Shown: positions 26,824 to 36,285, counted from the stretch's first letter. The stretch is DNA of 64,000 nt from Bacteroides sp. (GCA_023666905.1 JAMPBC010000003.1:1-64000), one strand, 5' to 3'. Notes: generated by a model not told the origin, from the sequence alone. Translations and numbers: made by a program.

Positions 26824-28043
26824 TTTTTGATGTTGTTACTGTTAGCAGTTACCTTGGAAACAGGTTGCTTTCCGTTTTCCTCTTTCACTTTCATTCCGTG
26901 GCTGAGCTTGTGGATGCCCTCCACAACTAATTTCTCACCGGGAGCCAGCCCTCGCTCCACCACAATGGAATTGTCAACCTCAGGGCCTGTTTGAACAAGC
27001 CGACGCTCCACATGTCCATTTTTACCAAGAACAAACACGTAAGCGCCACCCTTTTCAACAGTAAGAGCTTTTTGAGGAACTTGAATGGCATTCTCTCTGA
27101 CATCCATCAGAAGTTTTACACGCGTAATCTCACCCGGGAGCAGAGTCCGGTCGGGATTAGGCATTTCCGCACGAACACCAAACGTTCCGGTCTTTGGATC
27201 GACCTGCGGATCAGCAAAATCCACCACTCCTTTAAATGGATATATAGACCCATCGGCAAGCGTTACAGTAACGTACGGATCCCAATCACGGTCTCCGCCA
27301 TGTTGTCCCAAGGTCACATTTCTGTTTTTACTATTTAAATAATCCAGCGCTGTCATTGAAAATTCCACATGCACCGTGTCACTATTAACCATTGTTGCAA
27401 GCAAAGATGTTCCGGATGGTCCGACATACGAACCGAGGTCAACGCTACGTTGCGAAATATATCCCGAAATAGGGGCCTTGACTTGTGTGTATCCCAAAGT
27501 TATTTCAGCCTGTGTCAAATCGGCTTCACATACAGCCACATCGGCCATAGCACCTTCATAAGCGGCCTCGGCATTATCCAAGTCAAGCTGACTGGCAGCA
27601 TTTTGAGCATGTAAAGGACGGATGCGAGCCAAATCGCGGCTGGCTTTTTGAGCCTGAGCACGAGCCTTGTTTAGTTGAGCACGAGCTTTATTAACTCTTG
27701 CCTTGTAAACTGTTGGGTCAATTATAAACAGAGTTTGCCCCTTTTTCACGAATGTGCCTTCGGAAAACAGCATTTTCTGAAGATACCCTTCAACTCGTGC
27801 CCTTACTTCAACAAATTGTTGGCCTTTGATACGCCCTACAAAGTCACCGTAAACATATACATCCGTTGCTTCAACCTGTTGGGTGGTCACTGTTGGCAGT
27901 TCCTCTGTGTACGATTCCCTTTTATCGCCAAGATGTCTGACTATTAGAAAAACAGCAATTATTATAATAATAATGGCAAGTGCGATGAATATGATGCGGC
28001 GTTTGGTACCGTGATTACGTTTCGGAGTTTGATTTTTGTCCAT
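26820..28043 (-). CDS. RND efflux membrane-fusion (periplasmic adaptor) protein, AcrA-like
   Basis: This 407-residue adaptor is anchored by one N-terminal TM helix (about 15-36); there is no lipobox. The order is membrane-proximal and beta-barrel segments around a lipoyl domain split by an alpha-helical hairpin (about 105-170, RVNKARAQLNKARAQAQKAS) and the lipoyl return (APISGYISQRSVDLGSYVG). The C-terminus is charged and Lys/Asn-rich. It links the AcrB-like pump to the outer-membrane channel. It is the first gene of the three-gene operon. The stretch between it and rarA is 90 bases, and no consensus promoter was recognised there. Confidence 0.93.
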   Translation of the reverse strand: MDKNQTPKRNHGTKRRIIFIALAIIIIIIAVFLIVRHLGDKRESYTEELPTVTTQQVEATDVYVYGDFVGRIKGQQFVEVRARVEGYLQKMLFSEGTFVKKGQTLFIIDPTVYKARVNKARAQLNKARAQAQKASRDLARIRPLHAQNAASQLDLDNAEAAYEGAMADVAVCEADLTQAEITLGYTQVKAPISGYISQRSVDLGSYVGPSGTSLLATMVNSDTVHVEFSMTALDYLNSKNRNVTLGQHGGDRDWDPYVTVTLADGSIYPFKGVVDFADPQVDPKTGTFGVRAEMPNPDRTLLPGEITRVKLLMDVRENAIQVPQKALTVEKGGAYVFVLGKNGHVERRLVQTGPEVDNSIVVERGLAPGEKLVVEGIHKLSHGMKVKEENGKQPVSKVTANSNNIKK

Positions 28044-28133
28044 GTGTGAGTCTGCAATTATGGTTGGTGAAAAGGATGTGATGAATAAGCTAATGAAAAC
28101 TCACATCAATAACACCGCAGACTCATTATTTGT

Positions 28134-29411
28134 TTAGGATTCCTTTTTCCACCTCAACGCTTGAAGTTGGGCTGAGCGCTGCTCGGCAGCATTATTTCCT
28201 GCTTTCCAAAAAGCAGGATGCCCCAATGTATCAGGGAAATACTGCTGATTTACGAAATTACCCGGGTAATTGTGCGGATACAGATAATTATGCCCATAGC
28301 CCATTTCTTTCATAAGTTTTGTAGGCGCGTTGCGCAAATGCAGAGGAACCGGCTGGTTACCCGTATTCCTTACATATTCAAGCGCAGTGTCAATGGCCAT
28401 GTAAGCCGAGTTGCTCTTTGGAGAAGTGGCGAGATAGATGGCACATTCCGCCAACGGTATTCTTGCCTCGGGCCATCCTATTTTGTGAATGGTATCAAAT
28501 GTGGCGTTAGCCAAAAGCAATGCGTTCGGATTAGCCAATCCGACATCTTCCGCCGCAAAAATCACCATTCTTCGCGCCAGAAACTCCGGTTCCTCTCCGC
28601 CTTCAATCATACGGGCCATCCAATAGATTGCCGCATCAGGATCAGAACCGCGTAGCGATTTGATAAATGCTGAAATAATATCGTAGTGCATTTCACTATT
28701 TTTATCGTAAGCAGCCGGATTTCGTTGCAATGAGGCGGTTACAGATTCGTCGGCAATCACAATGGGCTCGCCCGGCGCTGTTGCCTGCTCCAAAATGTCA
28801 AGAATATTTAGCAGTTTGCGAGCATCACCTCCGGCAAAGCGGAACAGAGCGGATGTTGACTGCACATCAACACCATGAGAAGTCAGCACGGAATCCGATG
28901 TTATGGCGCGACGGAAAAGTTCATTGAGATCGGTATCGCTCAACGGTTTCAATGTATAGACCTGTGCACGTGACAGTAACGGCCGTATAACCTCAAACGA
29001 AGGGTTTTCAGTGGTAGCGCCAATCAGAGTCACCGTGCCATCTTCAACGGCAGCCAACAGACTATCTTGCTGTGATTTGTTAAAACGGTGGATTTCATCA
29101 ATGAACAGAATTGGCCGGTGAGTGGTGAACATGCTGCGGGCTTCGCTGCGACATTGGTCGAGCACATTGCGCACATCCTTGACACCGGAGTTAACCGCAC
29201 TCAGCGTGTGAAACGAGGCCTTGGTGGTGTTCGCTATAATTTTAGCAAGAGTGGTCTTTCCAACTCCGGGAGGTCCCCACAATATAAAAGAGGCAATGTT
29301 ACCCGACTCAATCATGCGACGGATGATTGCGCCCGGACCCACCAAGTGTGTTTGTCCAACATATTCGTCAATGCTCCTCGGACGGAGCCGTTCGGCAAGA
29401 GGCTGATTCAT
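28134..29411 (-). CDS. rarA: Replication-associated recombination protein A (MgsA/WRNIP1 family ATPase)
   Basis: This 425-residue AAA+ ATPase acts at stalled replication forks. It shows Walker A (GPPGVGKTT, near residues 46-54), Walker B (LFIDEIHRF), sensor 1 (LIGATTENPSF) and the C-terminal MgsA domain (DLIYWMARMIEGGEEPE-type segment, then the LRNAPTKLMKEMGYG element that marks RarA). Length is normal. It probably has its own promoter (a -7 box at 29417-29424, directly upstream of the ATG). The efflux operon lies 90 bases downstream on the same strand. Confidence 0.94.
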   Translation of the reverse strand: MNQPLAERLRPRSIDEYVGQTHLVGPGAIIRRMIESGNIASFILWGPPGVGKTTLAKIIANTTKASFHTLSAVNSGVKDVRNVLDQCRSEARSMFTTHRPILFIDEIHRFNKSQQDSLLAAVEDGTVTLIGATTENPSFEVIRPLLSRAQVYTLKPLSDTDLNELFRRAITSDSVLTSHGVDVQSTSALFRFAGGDARKLLNILDILEQATAPGEPIVIADESVTASLQRNPAAYDKNSEMHYDIISAFIKSLRGSDPDAAIYWMARMIEGGEEPEFLARRMVIFAAEDVGLANPNALLLANATFDTIHKIGWPEARIPLAECAIYLATSPKSNSAYMAIDTALEYVRNTGNQPVPLHLRNAPTKLMKEMGYGHNYLYPHNYPGNFVNQQYFPDTLGHPAFWKAGNNAAEQRSAQLQALRWKKES

Positions 29412-29416
29412 GATAG

Positions 29417-29424
29417 CAAAATTA
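29417..29424 (-). promoter_or_regulatory. -7 box (TAATTTTG) for rarA
   Basis: The minus-strand TAATTTTG fits TAnnTTTG. It lies five bases before the ATG, again implying a very short leader. No good -33 match was found. Confidence 0.45.
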
Positions 29425-29476
29425 CAAATTTTGCATGAAACCTGATGTTAATAGAATTTAATATTGGGTGATTTGA

Positions 29477-29506
29477 TTGGAGTGTTAACATTTTTAGTTA
29501 ACTTTA
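29477..29506 (+). promoter_or_regulatory. Putative promoter (TTG-N19-TAACTTTA) with a long leader
   Basis: TTG at 29477-29479 and TAACTTTA at 29499-29506 (one base off consensus), 19 bases apart, would give a leader of about 140 bases before the next gene. Within it, 29527-29535 can pair with 29608-29616. Confidence 0.5.
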
Positions 29507-29648
29507 CACGCAGATTCCCATTGGCATTTGTGCGCAGAGGTGCGGAGTTCAGGCAAAAAAGCTTGTTTTCACCGAACATTCCTCTTTAACAGGTGTTAAA
29601 GTAGTAAGCGCGCAAACAACAATGTTGAATTTATAAAACTACTGAATC

Positions 29649-29891
29649 ATGGAAATTGAGAAAAAGAAATCAAATATGCCACGCAACATGCGTAACATTT
29701 TCGGCATCATTATGATAGTTATATATGTGGCCATGGGCATTCTGTTTCTGTGCGGCTTCTTCCCTCAGCTTTCAGGCAACTGGGCATGGCTGCGTTGGGT
29801 AGGCGGCATCTTGTTCATTGTCTATGGTGGCTGGCGTGCCTATCGCCAATTCAAAGGTATTGACGAGGATGTAACCACCCGTTACGAATAA
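29649..29891 (+). CDS. Small two-TM conserved hypothetical membrane protein
   Basis: This 80-residue protein has a basic N-terminus (KKKSNMPRNMRN), two TM helices (about 18-40 and 47-64, WLRWVGGILFIVYGGWRAYR) and an acidic C-terminal tail. I do not recognise a named family. The gene is followed after 62 bases by the PstS-like lipoprotein gene and reads in the same direction, so it probably shares a transcript with that gene. Inferred location: inner membrane with both termini on one side. Function unknown. Confidence 0.72.
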   Translation: MEIEKKKSNMPRNMRNIFGIIMIVIYVAMGILFLCGFFPQLSGNWAWLRWVGGILFIVYGGWRAYRQFKGIDEDVTTRYE

Positions 29892-29953
29892 CATTGACCA
29901 TCCAATGTTCCAATAAGCCAAGAACCGAAATTCTAAAACATTCCAACACGGCT

Positions 29954-30952
29954 ATGAAATCATTTCGCACATATCTGACACTTGCTGCAGCGGTTGTTGC
30001 CATGGCTTCAATGACAACATCATGCGGCAACTCCGAAAATAAAGGAGGAAAGTCCACATCCATCTCATCCGGTTTGGCTGAAATTGCTTGTGATGCCTCG
30101 TTTGAGGACATTATTTCTCAAGAAATAGATGTGTACGAGTACATCTATCCCAAGGCAAACATAATGCCTTACTATGTTGATGAGAATGCTGCAATTGACT
30201 CGCTGCTCAACTTCAGTGTGAAATTGGCTGTGACAACCCGCCCGCTCACAGAGAAGGAGGTTTCATATCTTAAAAGCAATAAAAAGCAAGTGCGCCAAAG
30301 CCAGATTGCCGTTGACGCTCTTGCCCTGATTGTGAATCCGGCCAACACAATGGAAATAATTGACCTGGCTGATTTACGCGACATTCTTTCCGGAAAGCTC
30401 ACACAGTGGGACAAAGTTGTGCCGGGTTCGAAACTTGGTGACATATCGGTGGTTTTTGACCACCAGGGCTCATCGACAGTGAAATATATGCGTGATTCAC
30501 TGCTAAACGGCGGTGAACTTGGACCCAACTGCTATGCCCAAAAAACACCTCCCGCAGTGTTTGAAGCTGTTGAGAAAAACAAGAATGCCATTGGGGTGAT
30601 AGGCGTAAGCTGGATTAACGATGACCTGCAGGGACGTCGTCCTTCGGCCGAAGAACTTACTCAAGCCATTGAAAAGAACGACACCATTGACCAAAAATTC
30701 AATCCCAAAGTAAAGGTGCTCAAAGTCCAGTCGCCCCATTCAATGACCGCATACAAGCCCTATCAGATTTATATTTTCAACGGAGACTACCCATTGTACC
30801 GACAGATATATCTGATTTCAACCGGCGTCAATGGCTCACTTGCCCATGGATTTTACTCCTTTGTAACCGGATTCCAGGGGCAAAAACTCATCCAAATGAC
30901 CGGAGTCCTTCCCAAAGTGGTTCACAACACTCAAATGGTAAATATAAATTAA
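29954..30952 (+). CDS. PstS-like phosphate-binding lipoprotein
   Basis: This 332-residue lipoprotein (lipobox MTTSC, acceptor Cys24) has a PBP-like fold of the phosphate-binding PstS type: ANPTNTMEIIDLADLRDILSG-like hinge text, FDHQGSSTVKYMRDSLL, and GVIGVSWINDD. Its binding segment differs from standard E. coli PstS. Known relatives in Bacteroidota lie beside ExbB/ExbD/TonB genes rather than pstCAB, and no pst transporter genes are present here. Phosphate capture is therefore a family inference. The true start is ATG 29954, which gives a clean lipoprotein signal. A TPR protein gene follows 76 bases downstream. Confidence 0.82.
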   Translation: MKSFRTYLTLAAAVVAMASMTTSCGNSENKGGKSTSISSGLAEIACDASFEDIISQEIDVYEYIYPKANIMPYYVDENAAIDSLLNFSVKLAVTTRPLTEKEVSYLKSNKKQVRQSQIAVDALALIVNPANTMEIIDLADLRDILSGKLTQWDKVVPGSKLGDISVVFDHQGSSTVKYMRDSLLNGGELGPNCYAQKTPPAVFEAVEKNKNAIGVIGVSWINDDLQGRRPSAEELTQAIEKNDTIDQKFNPKVKVLKVQSPHSMTAYKPYQIYIFNGDYPLYRQIYLISTGVNGSLAHGFYSFVTGFQGQKLIQMTGVLPKVVHNTQMVNIN

Positions 30953-31028
30953 ACCATCAACATATATTTGTTGTCTATAACCTAAGAAACAATAATACCA
31001 AAACAGTTAAAAACAATAACAGCGTAAA

Positions 31029-32645
31029 ATGAAAAAGAAACTTTTGTTTTCACTCATGGCCGGTGCCGCTCTTGCAGCATCGGCTCAGGGCTATCAGGAC
31101 GGTGTTGACAACTTTAACGCCGGCCGTATGGAAGAAGCCAAGATTATTCTTGACAACACCCTTAACGACGCCACTACCGACAAAGCGATAGCCAACTACT
31201 ACCGTGGTTGCATTGACATTAAGGAAGGTAACACCGCTGCCGCTAAACAGCGCTTTGACACCGGTATCGCAGCTAATCCCAAGTATGCACTGAACTACGT
31301 GGGTTTAGGTGAACTTGCCCTCAAAGCAGGCGACAAATCCGCAGCCGAAAAATATTTCAAACAGGCTCTTGACATTGACAAAAAAGACACTGAAGTAATG
31401 GCATACGTGGCTCGTGCCTATTGGAATGTTGACCCGGTGAAATATGAAAAGGACATTGATAAATACATCAAGAAAGCCTTTAAGGATTCTAAAAACACCG
31501 AACCGGCCGTTTACGTTCTTCAAGGCGACATGGTGGCCGGCGATCCCAATCAGGCTTCCGGTCTTTATGAAATGGCAATTGAACAGTCCAAGGCCAAGGA
31601 TGAAATCAATCGCGAGGCATATGTGAAGTATGCTCAGACTTATTTCCAAGTGCCCATTGGCCGCGACTATGCCATCAAGCGTCTTGAAGAGTTCAACGAA
31701 CGCGACCCTCAGAGCGCACTCGCCCAGCGTGAACTTGCTGAGAAATATTATGAAAACGACCAGCTTGGACGTGCTTGGAAGCAGTATGAAAAATACGTGC
31801 AGAACCCCAATCACTTCCGTCGCGACGAACAGCGCTATGCCGGACTTCTCTACTCCGCTGAAGAATACGAAAAATCAATCGAATGGGCTAAGAAAGTGCT
31901 TGCACAGGATCCCAACGTCTTCCCCATGTATCGTATTCTTACCCTGAACTACGAAGCCCTCAAACAGTGGCCCGAAGCACTTGAAAGCATTGAAAAACTC
32001 TTCAATTCCGGAACTACCCTCGTGCCGAACGACTACAATCTTTACGGCGAAGCGTTGATTCAAAACAATCGTGGCGGCGATGCTGTGGCCATCTATGAAA
32101 AAGCCATTGCTCTCAACCCCACCGACACCTCACTCCAGCCCAAACTCAGCCAGGCATACGCAGCTGCCGGAGACAACGCCAAGAGCATTGAAGTCCTTGA
32201 AAACTATCTCAATGCCGGCAACGGTGGTCTTAACGACCTTTACGCTATGGCCAATCGCTACGGCGCACTTGCCAAAGAGAACATGGACAACGATCAGCTT
32301 CGCGTAGAAGACTCCGACAAGGCCATCAAATACATTGACATGGCTCTTGAAAAAGCACCTGGCAACCCCCAGCTTCTCGCAGTGAAAGCCCGTTTCTACC
32401 TCACTCGCGCCAAAAATCAGCTCTCACCCGAAATGGCTGCCGTGTATGAAGAAATGCTCAAAGGTCTTGCCGAGGATCCCTCAAGAATGGAATCGTACGC
32501 ATCGGACTACCGTACAGCTTACCGCAACCTCGGTGCCTACTATGCAAACATCAAAGAGGATGCAAAAGCCAAAGAGTACTTCGGTAAATATCTTGAAATG
32601 GATCCCGAAAATGAACAGATTCGCGAAATCTACAACAAACTTTAA
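31029..32645 (+). CDS. Secreted TPR-repeat protein
   Basis: This 538-residue protein has a signal peptide (about 1-19, ending ASAQG). The rest consists of TPR units, well formed at 38-130 (AAEKYFKQALDIDKKD) and at the end (AKEYFGKYLEMDPENEQI). Its alanine, aspartate and lysine content, with few rare codons, suggests an abundant protein. Known relatives follow a PstS-like lipoprotein in Bacteroidota and are annotated only as TPR proteins. Inferred role: periplasmic scaffold partnering the PstS-like lipoprotein or a TonB-type complex. It is followed by a terminator at 32665-32715. Confidence 0.85.
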   Translation: MKKKLLFSLMAGAALAASAQGYQDGVDNFNAGRMEEAKIILDNTLNDATTDKAIANYYRGCIDIKEGNTAAAKQRFDTGIAANPKYALNYVGLGELALKAGDKSAAEKYFKQALDIDKKDTEVMAYVARAYWNVDPVKYEKDIDKYIKKAFKDSKNTEPAVYVLQGDMVAGDPNQASGLYEMAIEQSKAKDEINREAYVKYAQTYFQVPIGRDYAIKRLEEFNERDPQSALAQRELAEKYYENDQLGRAWKQYEKYVQNPNHFRRDEQRYAGLLYSAEEYEKSIEWAKKVLAQDPNVFPMYRILTLNYEALKQWPEALESIEKLFNSGTTLVPNDYNLYGEALIQNNRGGDAVAIYEKAIALNPTDTSLQPKLSQAYAAAGDNAKSIEVLENYLNAGNGGLNDLYAMANRYGALAKENMDNDQLRVEDSDKAIKYIDMALEKAPGNPQLLAVKARFYLTRAKNQLSPEMAAVYEEMLKGLAEDPSRMESYASDYRTAYRNLGAYYANIKEDAKAKEYFGKYLEMDPENEQIREIYNKL

Positions 32646-32664
32646 TCACGTTTGATTTACACCT

Positions 32665-32715
32665 CGCTGCCGAGTAACATACAAACCAACGTATGCTGCC
32701 CGGCAGCGAATTTTT
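32665..32715 (+). terminator. Intrinsic terminator after the TPR gene
   Basis: CGCTGCCG (32665-32672) pairs with CGGCAGCG (32701-32708), with further partial pairing inside. A TTTTT tail follows within a few bases. Confidence 0.8.
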
Positions 32716-32751
32716 AAAACATCCCTAACATCTCTCCAATACAAATGTGTC

Positions 32752-33585
32752 ATGAACAAATTTTTACTTAGAACTTTCACCGGTGCAATTTACGTGTTGC
32801 TGATTGTGGGATGCGTACTTTGGGGTGGCCTGATTGGTTTCACAATACTCTGCTGTGTGCTTACCCTCCTGGGCATGATTGAATTCCTACGAATGACAAA
32901 GGGAGGAGGCGAGCGCACAATGTTGACCTCGGCTCTTGACATACTCATAGGCCTCTCGCTCACACTGTCACTTTTCCTGTCCCGTGGTTCGCAGTTGTCA
33001 TTAACCGTTATTCTTGCGGAAATCGCTTTCCTTATTCTGCTACGTGCCGTTATGGAACTATATACCGGTTCCTCACGTCCGGCCACTGATATAGCATTAT
33101 CCGCTTTATCGGTTATTTATGTTGCCGCCCCATTAACAATTGCCACCTACGTTGACATTCTTGCCGGAGCGGAATGTCTGATGCTTATCTTTGTAATGAT
33201 TTGGCTCAATGATACGGGAGCTTTCCTTGTTGGCTCGGCCATTGGGCGACACAAACTTTTTGAAAGGCTTTCACCTAAAAAATCGTGGGAAGGATTCTGG
33301 GGTGGAGCTGCTTTTTGCGTTATAGCCGGATGGCTTGCCAAATTAATCTTCCCAAGTATTTTCATCCTCCCTGCAGGCTGTTATATCGGGCTCGGATTGG
33401 TGGTATGCCTATTTTCCACATGGGGCGACCTTTTTGAGTCAATGATAAAACGGTCGGCCGGCGTGAAGGACAGCGGCAACATTCTTCCAGGGCATGGTGG
33501 CATCCTTGACCGCATTGATTCTTTGCTCTTTGTTATGCCTGCTTCAGCAATCTACCTGTTCATCTTAATTTACTCCCTCCGCTGA
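32752..33585 (+). CDS. cdsA: Phosphatidate cytidylyltransferase
   Basis: This 277-residue inner-membrane enzyme makes CDP-diacylglycerol from phosphatidic acid and CTP, the branch point for phospholipid head groups. It has about eight TM helices and the C-terminal CdsA signature: STWGDLFESMIKRSAGVKDS followed by PGHGGILDRIDS, with the Asp residues that bind Mg2+. Length is typical. It follows a terminator and starts a new transcript with purM 55 bases downstream, though a shared message is not proven. Confidence 0.94.
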   Translation: MNKFLLRTFTGAIYVLLIVGCVLWGGLIGFTILCCVLTLLGMIEFLRMTKGGGERTMLTSALDILIGLSLTLSLFLSRGSQLSLTVILAEIAFLILLRAVMELYTGSSRPATDIALSALSVIYVAAPLTIATYVDILAGAECLMLIFVMIWLNDTGAFLVGSAIGRHKLFERLSPKKSWEGFWGGAAFCVIAGWLAKLIFPSIFILPAGCYIGLGLVVCLFSTWGDLFESMIKRSAGVKDSGNILPGHGGILDRIDSLLFVMPASAIYLFILIYSLR

Positions 33586-33640
33586 AAACAGACGCCCACT
33601 ATTTTCATTTTAACGCAACAACCCTTTTGAAATAAACCAA

Positions 33641-34807
33641 ATGACAAACCAACGTTATAATCTTCGTGGCGTATCGGCATCGAAAGAAGATGTCCACGCA
33701 GCAATTAAAAATGTTGACAAAGGCCTTTATCCTAAAGCGTTCTGCAAGATTATTCCCGACATTCTTGGTGGTGATGAAGAATATTGCAACATAATGCATG
33801 CCGACGGTGCCGGAACAAAATCCTCGCTTGCTTACGTTTATTGGCGCGAGACGGGCGACCTGAGTGTGTGGAAAGGCGTGGCTCAGGATGCACTCATAAT
33901 GAACATTGACGATTTGCTTTGCGTCGGAGCCACAGATAACATTCTGGTAAGTTCTACAATAGGCAGAAACAAACATCTCATCCCGGGCGAGGTTATTTCC
34001 GCAATAATTAATGGAACGGAGGAATTGCTTGCCCGACTGCGCGAGCTCGGAGTAAATGCAATTGGAACCGGAGGAGAAACGGCCGATGTCGGAGACCTCG
34101 TGCGCACAATAATTGTTGACAGCACTGTAACTTGCCGTATGCGCCGCTCCGATGTGATTAATAACGCCAACATTGAAGCGGGCGATGTTATTGTCGGGCT
34201 CTCCTCATCAGGCATTGCTACATACGAAACAGCCTATAACGGTGGCATGGGCAGCAACGGCCTCACATCAGCACGCCATGATGTTTTTGCCAAAGAGGTC
34301 GCTCGCAAATATCCTGAAAGTTTTGATCCGGCTGTGCCCGACGATTTAGTTTACACCGGTTCAATGAAGCTGACTCAGCCCGTTGAAGGCACACCGCTTG
34401 ATGCCGGGAAACTCGTTCTATCCCCTACCCGAACTTACGCTCCTGTTATCAAAATGATTCTTGACAAAATGCGTCCTCTCATTCATGGCATGGTTCACTG
34501 CTCAGGCGGCGCTCAAACCAAAGTGATGCACTTCGTTGAGAACAAACACGTGATTAAGGACAATCTTTTCCCAATTCCACCACTATTCAAACTCATTCAA
34601 GAACAATCCGGTACTGACTGGAGTGAAATGTACAAGGTGTTCAATATGGGACATCGAATGGAAATTTATTTGAGCCCGGAACATGCAGCCGAAGTGATTG
34701 CCATATCCGAAAGTTTCGGCATTGAGGCACGGGTGATTGGCCGCGTGGAGGATGCTCCCTCGAACCGTTTGACCATTATTTCTGAAAAAGGTACCTTTGA
34801 ATATTAA
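33641..34807 (+). CDS. purM: AIR synthase (phosphoribosylformylglycinamidine cyclo-ligase)
   Basis: This 388-residue ATP-dependent enzyme closes the imidazole ring in purine synthesis (FGAM to AIR). It is longer than the 345-residue E. coli PurM, as is usual in Bacteroidota. Recognised marks are the family start YNLRGVSASKEDVHAAIKN, the catalytic/nucleotide region MHADGAGTKSSLAYVYW, the Asp-rich metal loop (LIMNIDDLLCVGA), GTGGETADVGDLVRTIIVD, and the C-terminal GMVHCSGGAQTK. The stop codon lies inside the next gene, whose TTG start precedes it by 11 bases. A connection to cell-wall turnover is not obvious and may be only transcriptional. Confidence 0.92.
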   Translation: MTNQRYNLRGVSASKEDVHAAIKNVDKGLYPKAFCKIIPDILGGDEEYCNIMHADGAGTKSSLAYVYWRETGDLSVWKGVAQDALIMNIDDLLCVGATDNILVSSTIGRNKHLIPGEVISAIINGTEELLARLRELGVNAIGTGGETADVGDLVRTIIVDSTVTCRMRRSDVINNANIEAGDVIVGLSSSGIATYETAYNGGMGSNGLTSARHDVFAKEVARKYPESFDPAVPDDLVYTGSMKLTQPVEGTPLDAGKLVLSPTRTYAPVIKMILDKMRPLIHGMVHCSGGAQTKVMHFVENKHVIKDNLFPIPPLFKLIQEQSGTDWSEMYKVFNMGHRMEIYLSPEHAAEVIAISESFGIEARVIGRVEDAPSNRLTIISEKGTFEY

Positions 34808-36215
34808 ATCTATAATAACGTTTTTTATTACACTCCTGCTTTTGGCGGGAGTGTATTCGTGTGGTCATAAATCAACTGAATCAACAGAAAAGGGGATGAC
34901 CGATTCTGCGACCGTTGCGCCGAAAGAAACACACCCACTTCCTGACACACTCCGTGTTGCTACCCTCTACAGCCCCACTTCTTATTTCATTTATCGTGAA
35001 ACGGAAATGGGTTACGACTATGATTTGGTAAAACGGTTTGGTGAAGACAAGAACATGGTGATTGATTTGCACATTGCTCCAAGCCTCAACCGCATGGTTG
35101 AAATGCTTGATTCGGGCAAGGTTGACTTGATTGCTTGCGAGGTCCCCATCACAAGTGAATACACCTCGCGGGTAACAGCATGCGGGCCGGAATCAGTGAC
35201 AAATCAAGTTCTTGTTCAGCCCAAAGCTTCCAACAGCACAAAACCAATCACTGATGTTACCCAGCTCATTGGTCGTGAAATTTATGTAGAAGCTAATTCT
35301 AAATATCATCAACGGCTTGAAAATCTGAATGCTGAATTGGGCGGTGGAATTGTAATAAAGCCTGTTGACCGTGACACGCTCATCACCGAGGAATTAATTG
35401 CAATGGTGTCAGACGGAGTAATTCCATTGACGGTGGTTGACAGCGATATAGCCAAAATCAACCGCACATATTTCTCTGACCTTGACATCACACTTGAAAT
35501 TAGCTTCCCCCAACGCTCGGCTTGGGGTGTGAGTCCCCGGCAAGCATGGTTAGGCGATTCCATCAATAGCTGGCTACATCAGGAGCAACCGGCACAGATT
35601 CAGGCATCGCTGCTCAAAAGATATTTTGAACAAAGCAAGGAAGCGCCGCTTATGGTGGTGGATTTTTCACGCGGCATCATGTCGAAGCTCGATCCACTGT
35701 TCCGGCAATATGCCCGAACCATTGGATGGGATTGGCGGTTGTTATCGTCAATGGGGTTCACGGAAAGCCGCTATGACAGCACACAGGTGTCTTGGGCAGG
35801 TGCCAGGGGTGTAATGCAGCTCATGCCGGCAACAGCGCGAGCCTTTGGTCTTGAGGACTCACGTATAACTGTGAATCGTGACAACATTGCCACATCGGTG
35901 AAAATAATCCAGGCTCTTGACAAACAGTTTTCCACACTGGTTCCCGATAAGGAAGAACGTAAGAAATTCATAATCGCAGCCTATAACTCCGGCGCGGCTC
36001 ACATTCTCGATGCTATTGCTCTTGCTAAAAAACATGGTTACGACCCACGGAAATGGATTGGATCAGTGGAACAAGCCATGATGTTGAAGTCCAAACCGGA
36101 GTACTACAATGACCCAGTGTGTCATTATGGATATTTCAACGGACGTCAAACATTTGATTATGTACATCGTGTTTATGACACTTACGAAGAAGCCAAGAAA
36201 AAAATAAAACTTTAA
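34797..36215 (+). CDS. MltF-like lytic murein transglycosylase lipoprotein
   Basis: This 472-residue lipoprotein (lipobox YSC, acceptor Cys22) has the MltF architecture: a SBP_bac_3 solute-binding-like domain (about 50-270, beginning DTLRVATLYSPTSYF) followed by an SLT catalytic domain (about 290-430). The SLT domain carries the catalytic Glu323 in GFTESRYDS, GARGVMQLMP and AAYNSG. It cleaves peptidoglycan glycan chains at 1,6-anhydro ends from the outer membrane. The only sensible start is TTG 34797, eleven bases inside the purM gene; no ATG gives a signal peptide. Translational coupling to purM is likely. Confidence 0.88.
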   Translation: MNIKSIITFFITLLLLAGVYSCGHKSTESTEKGMTDSATVAPKETHPLPDTLRVATLYSPTSYFIYRETEMGYDYDLVKRFGEDKNMVIDLHIAPSLNRMVEMLDSGKVDLIACEVPITSEYTSRVTACGPESVTNQVLVQPKASNSTKPITDVTQLIGREIYVEANSKYHQRLENLNAELGGGIVIKPVDRDTLITEELIAMVSDGVIPLTVVDSDIAKINRTYFSDLDITLEISFPQRSAWGVSPRQAWLGDSINSWLHQEQPAQIQASLLKRYFEQSKEAPLMVVDFSRGIMSKLDPLFRQYARTIGWDWRLLSSMGFTESRYDSTQVSWAGARGVMQLMPATARAFGLEDSRITVNRDNIATSVKIIQALDKQFSTLVPDKEERKKFIIAAYNSGAAHILDAIALAKKHGYDPRKWIGSVEQAMMLKSKPEYYNDPVCHYGYFNGRQTFDYVHRVYDTYEEAKKKIKL

Positions 36216-36285
36216 ATGAACAATTAAGCCTTTAATTCATTTAATTTATCAGAACATTAATTAATTTTTATCAACACATCGCATT

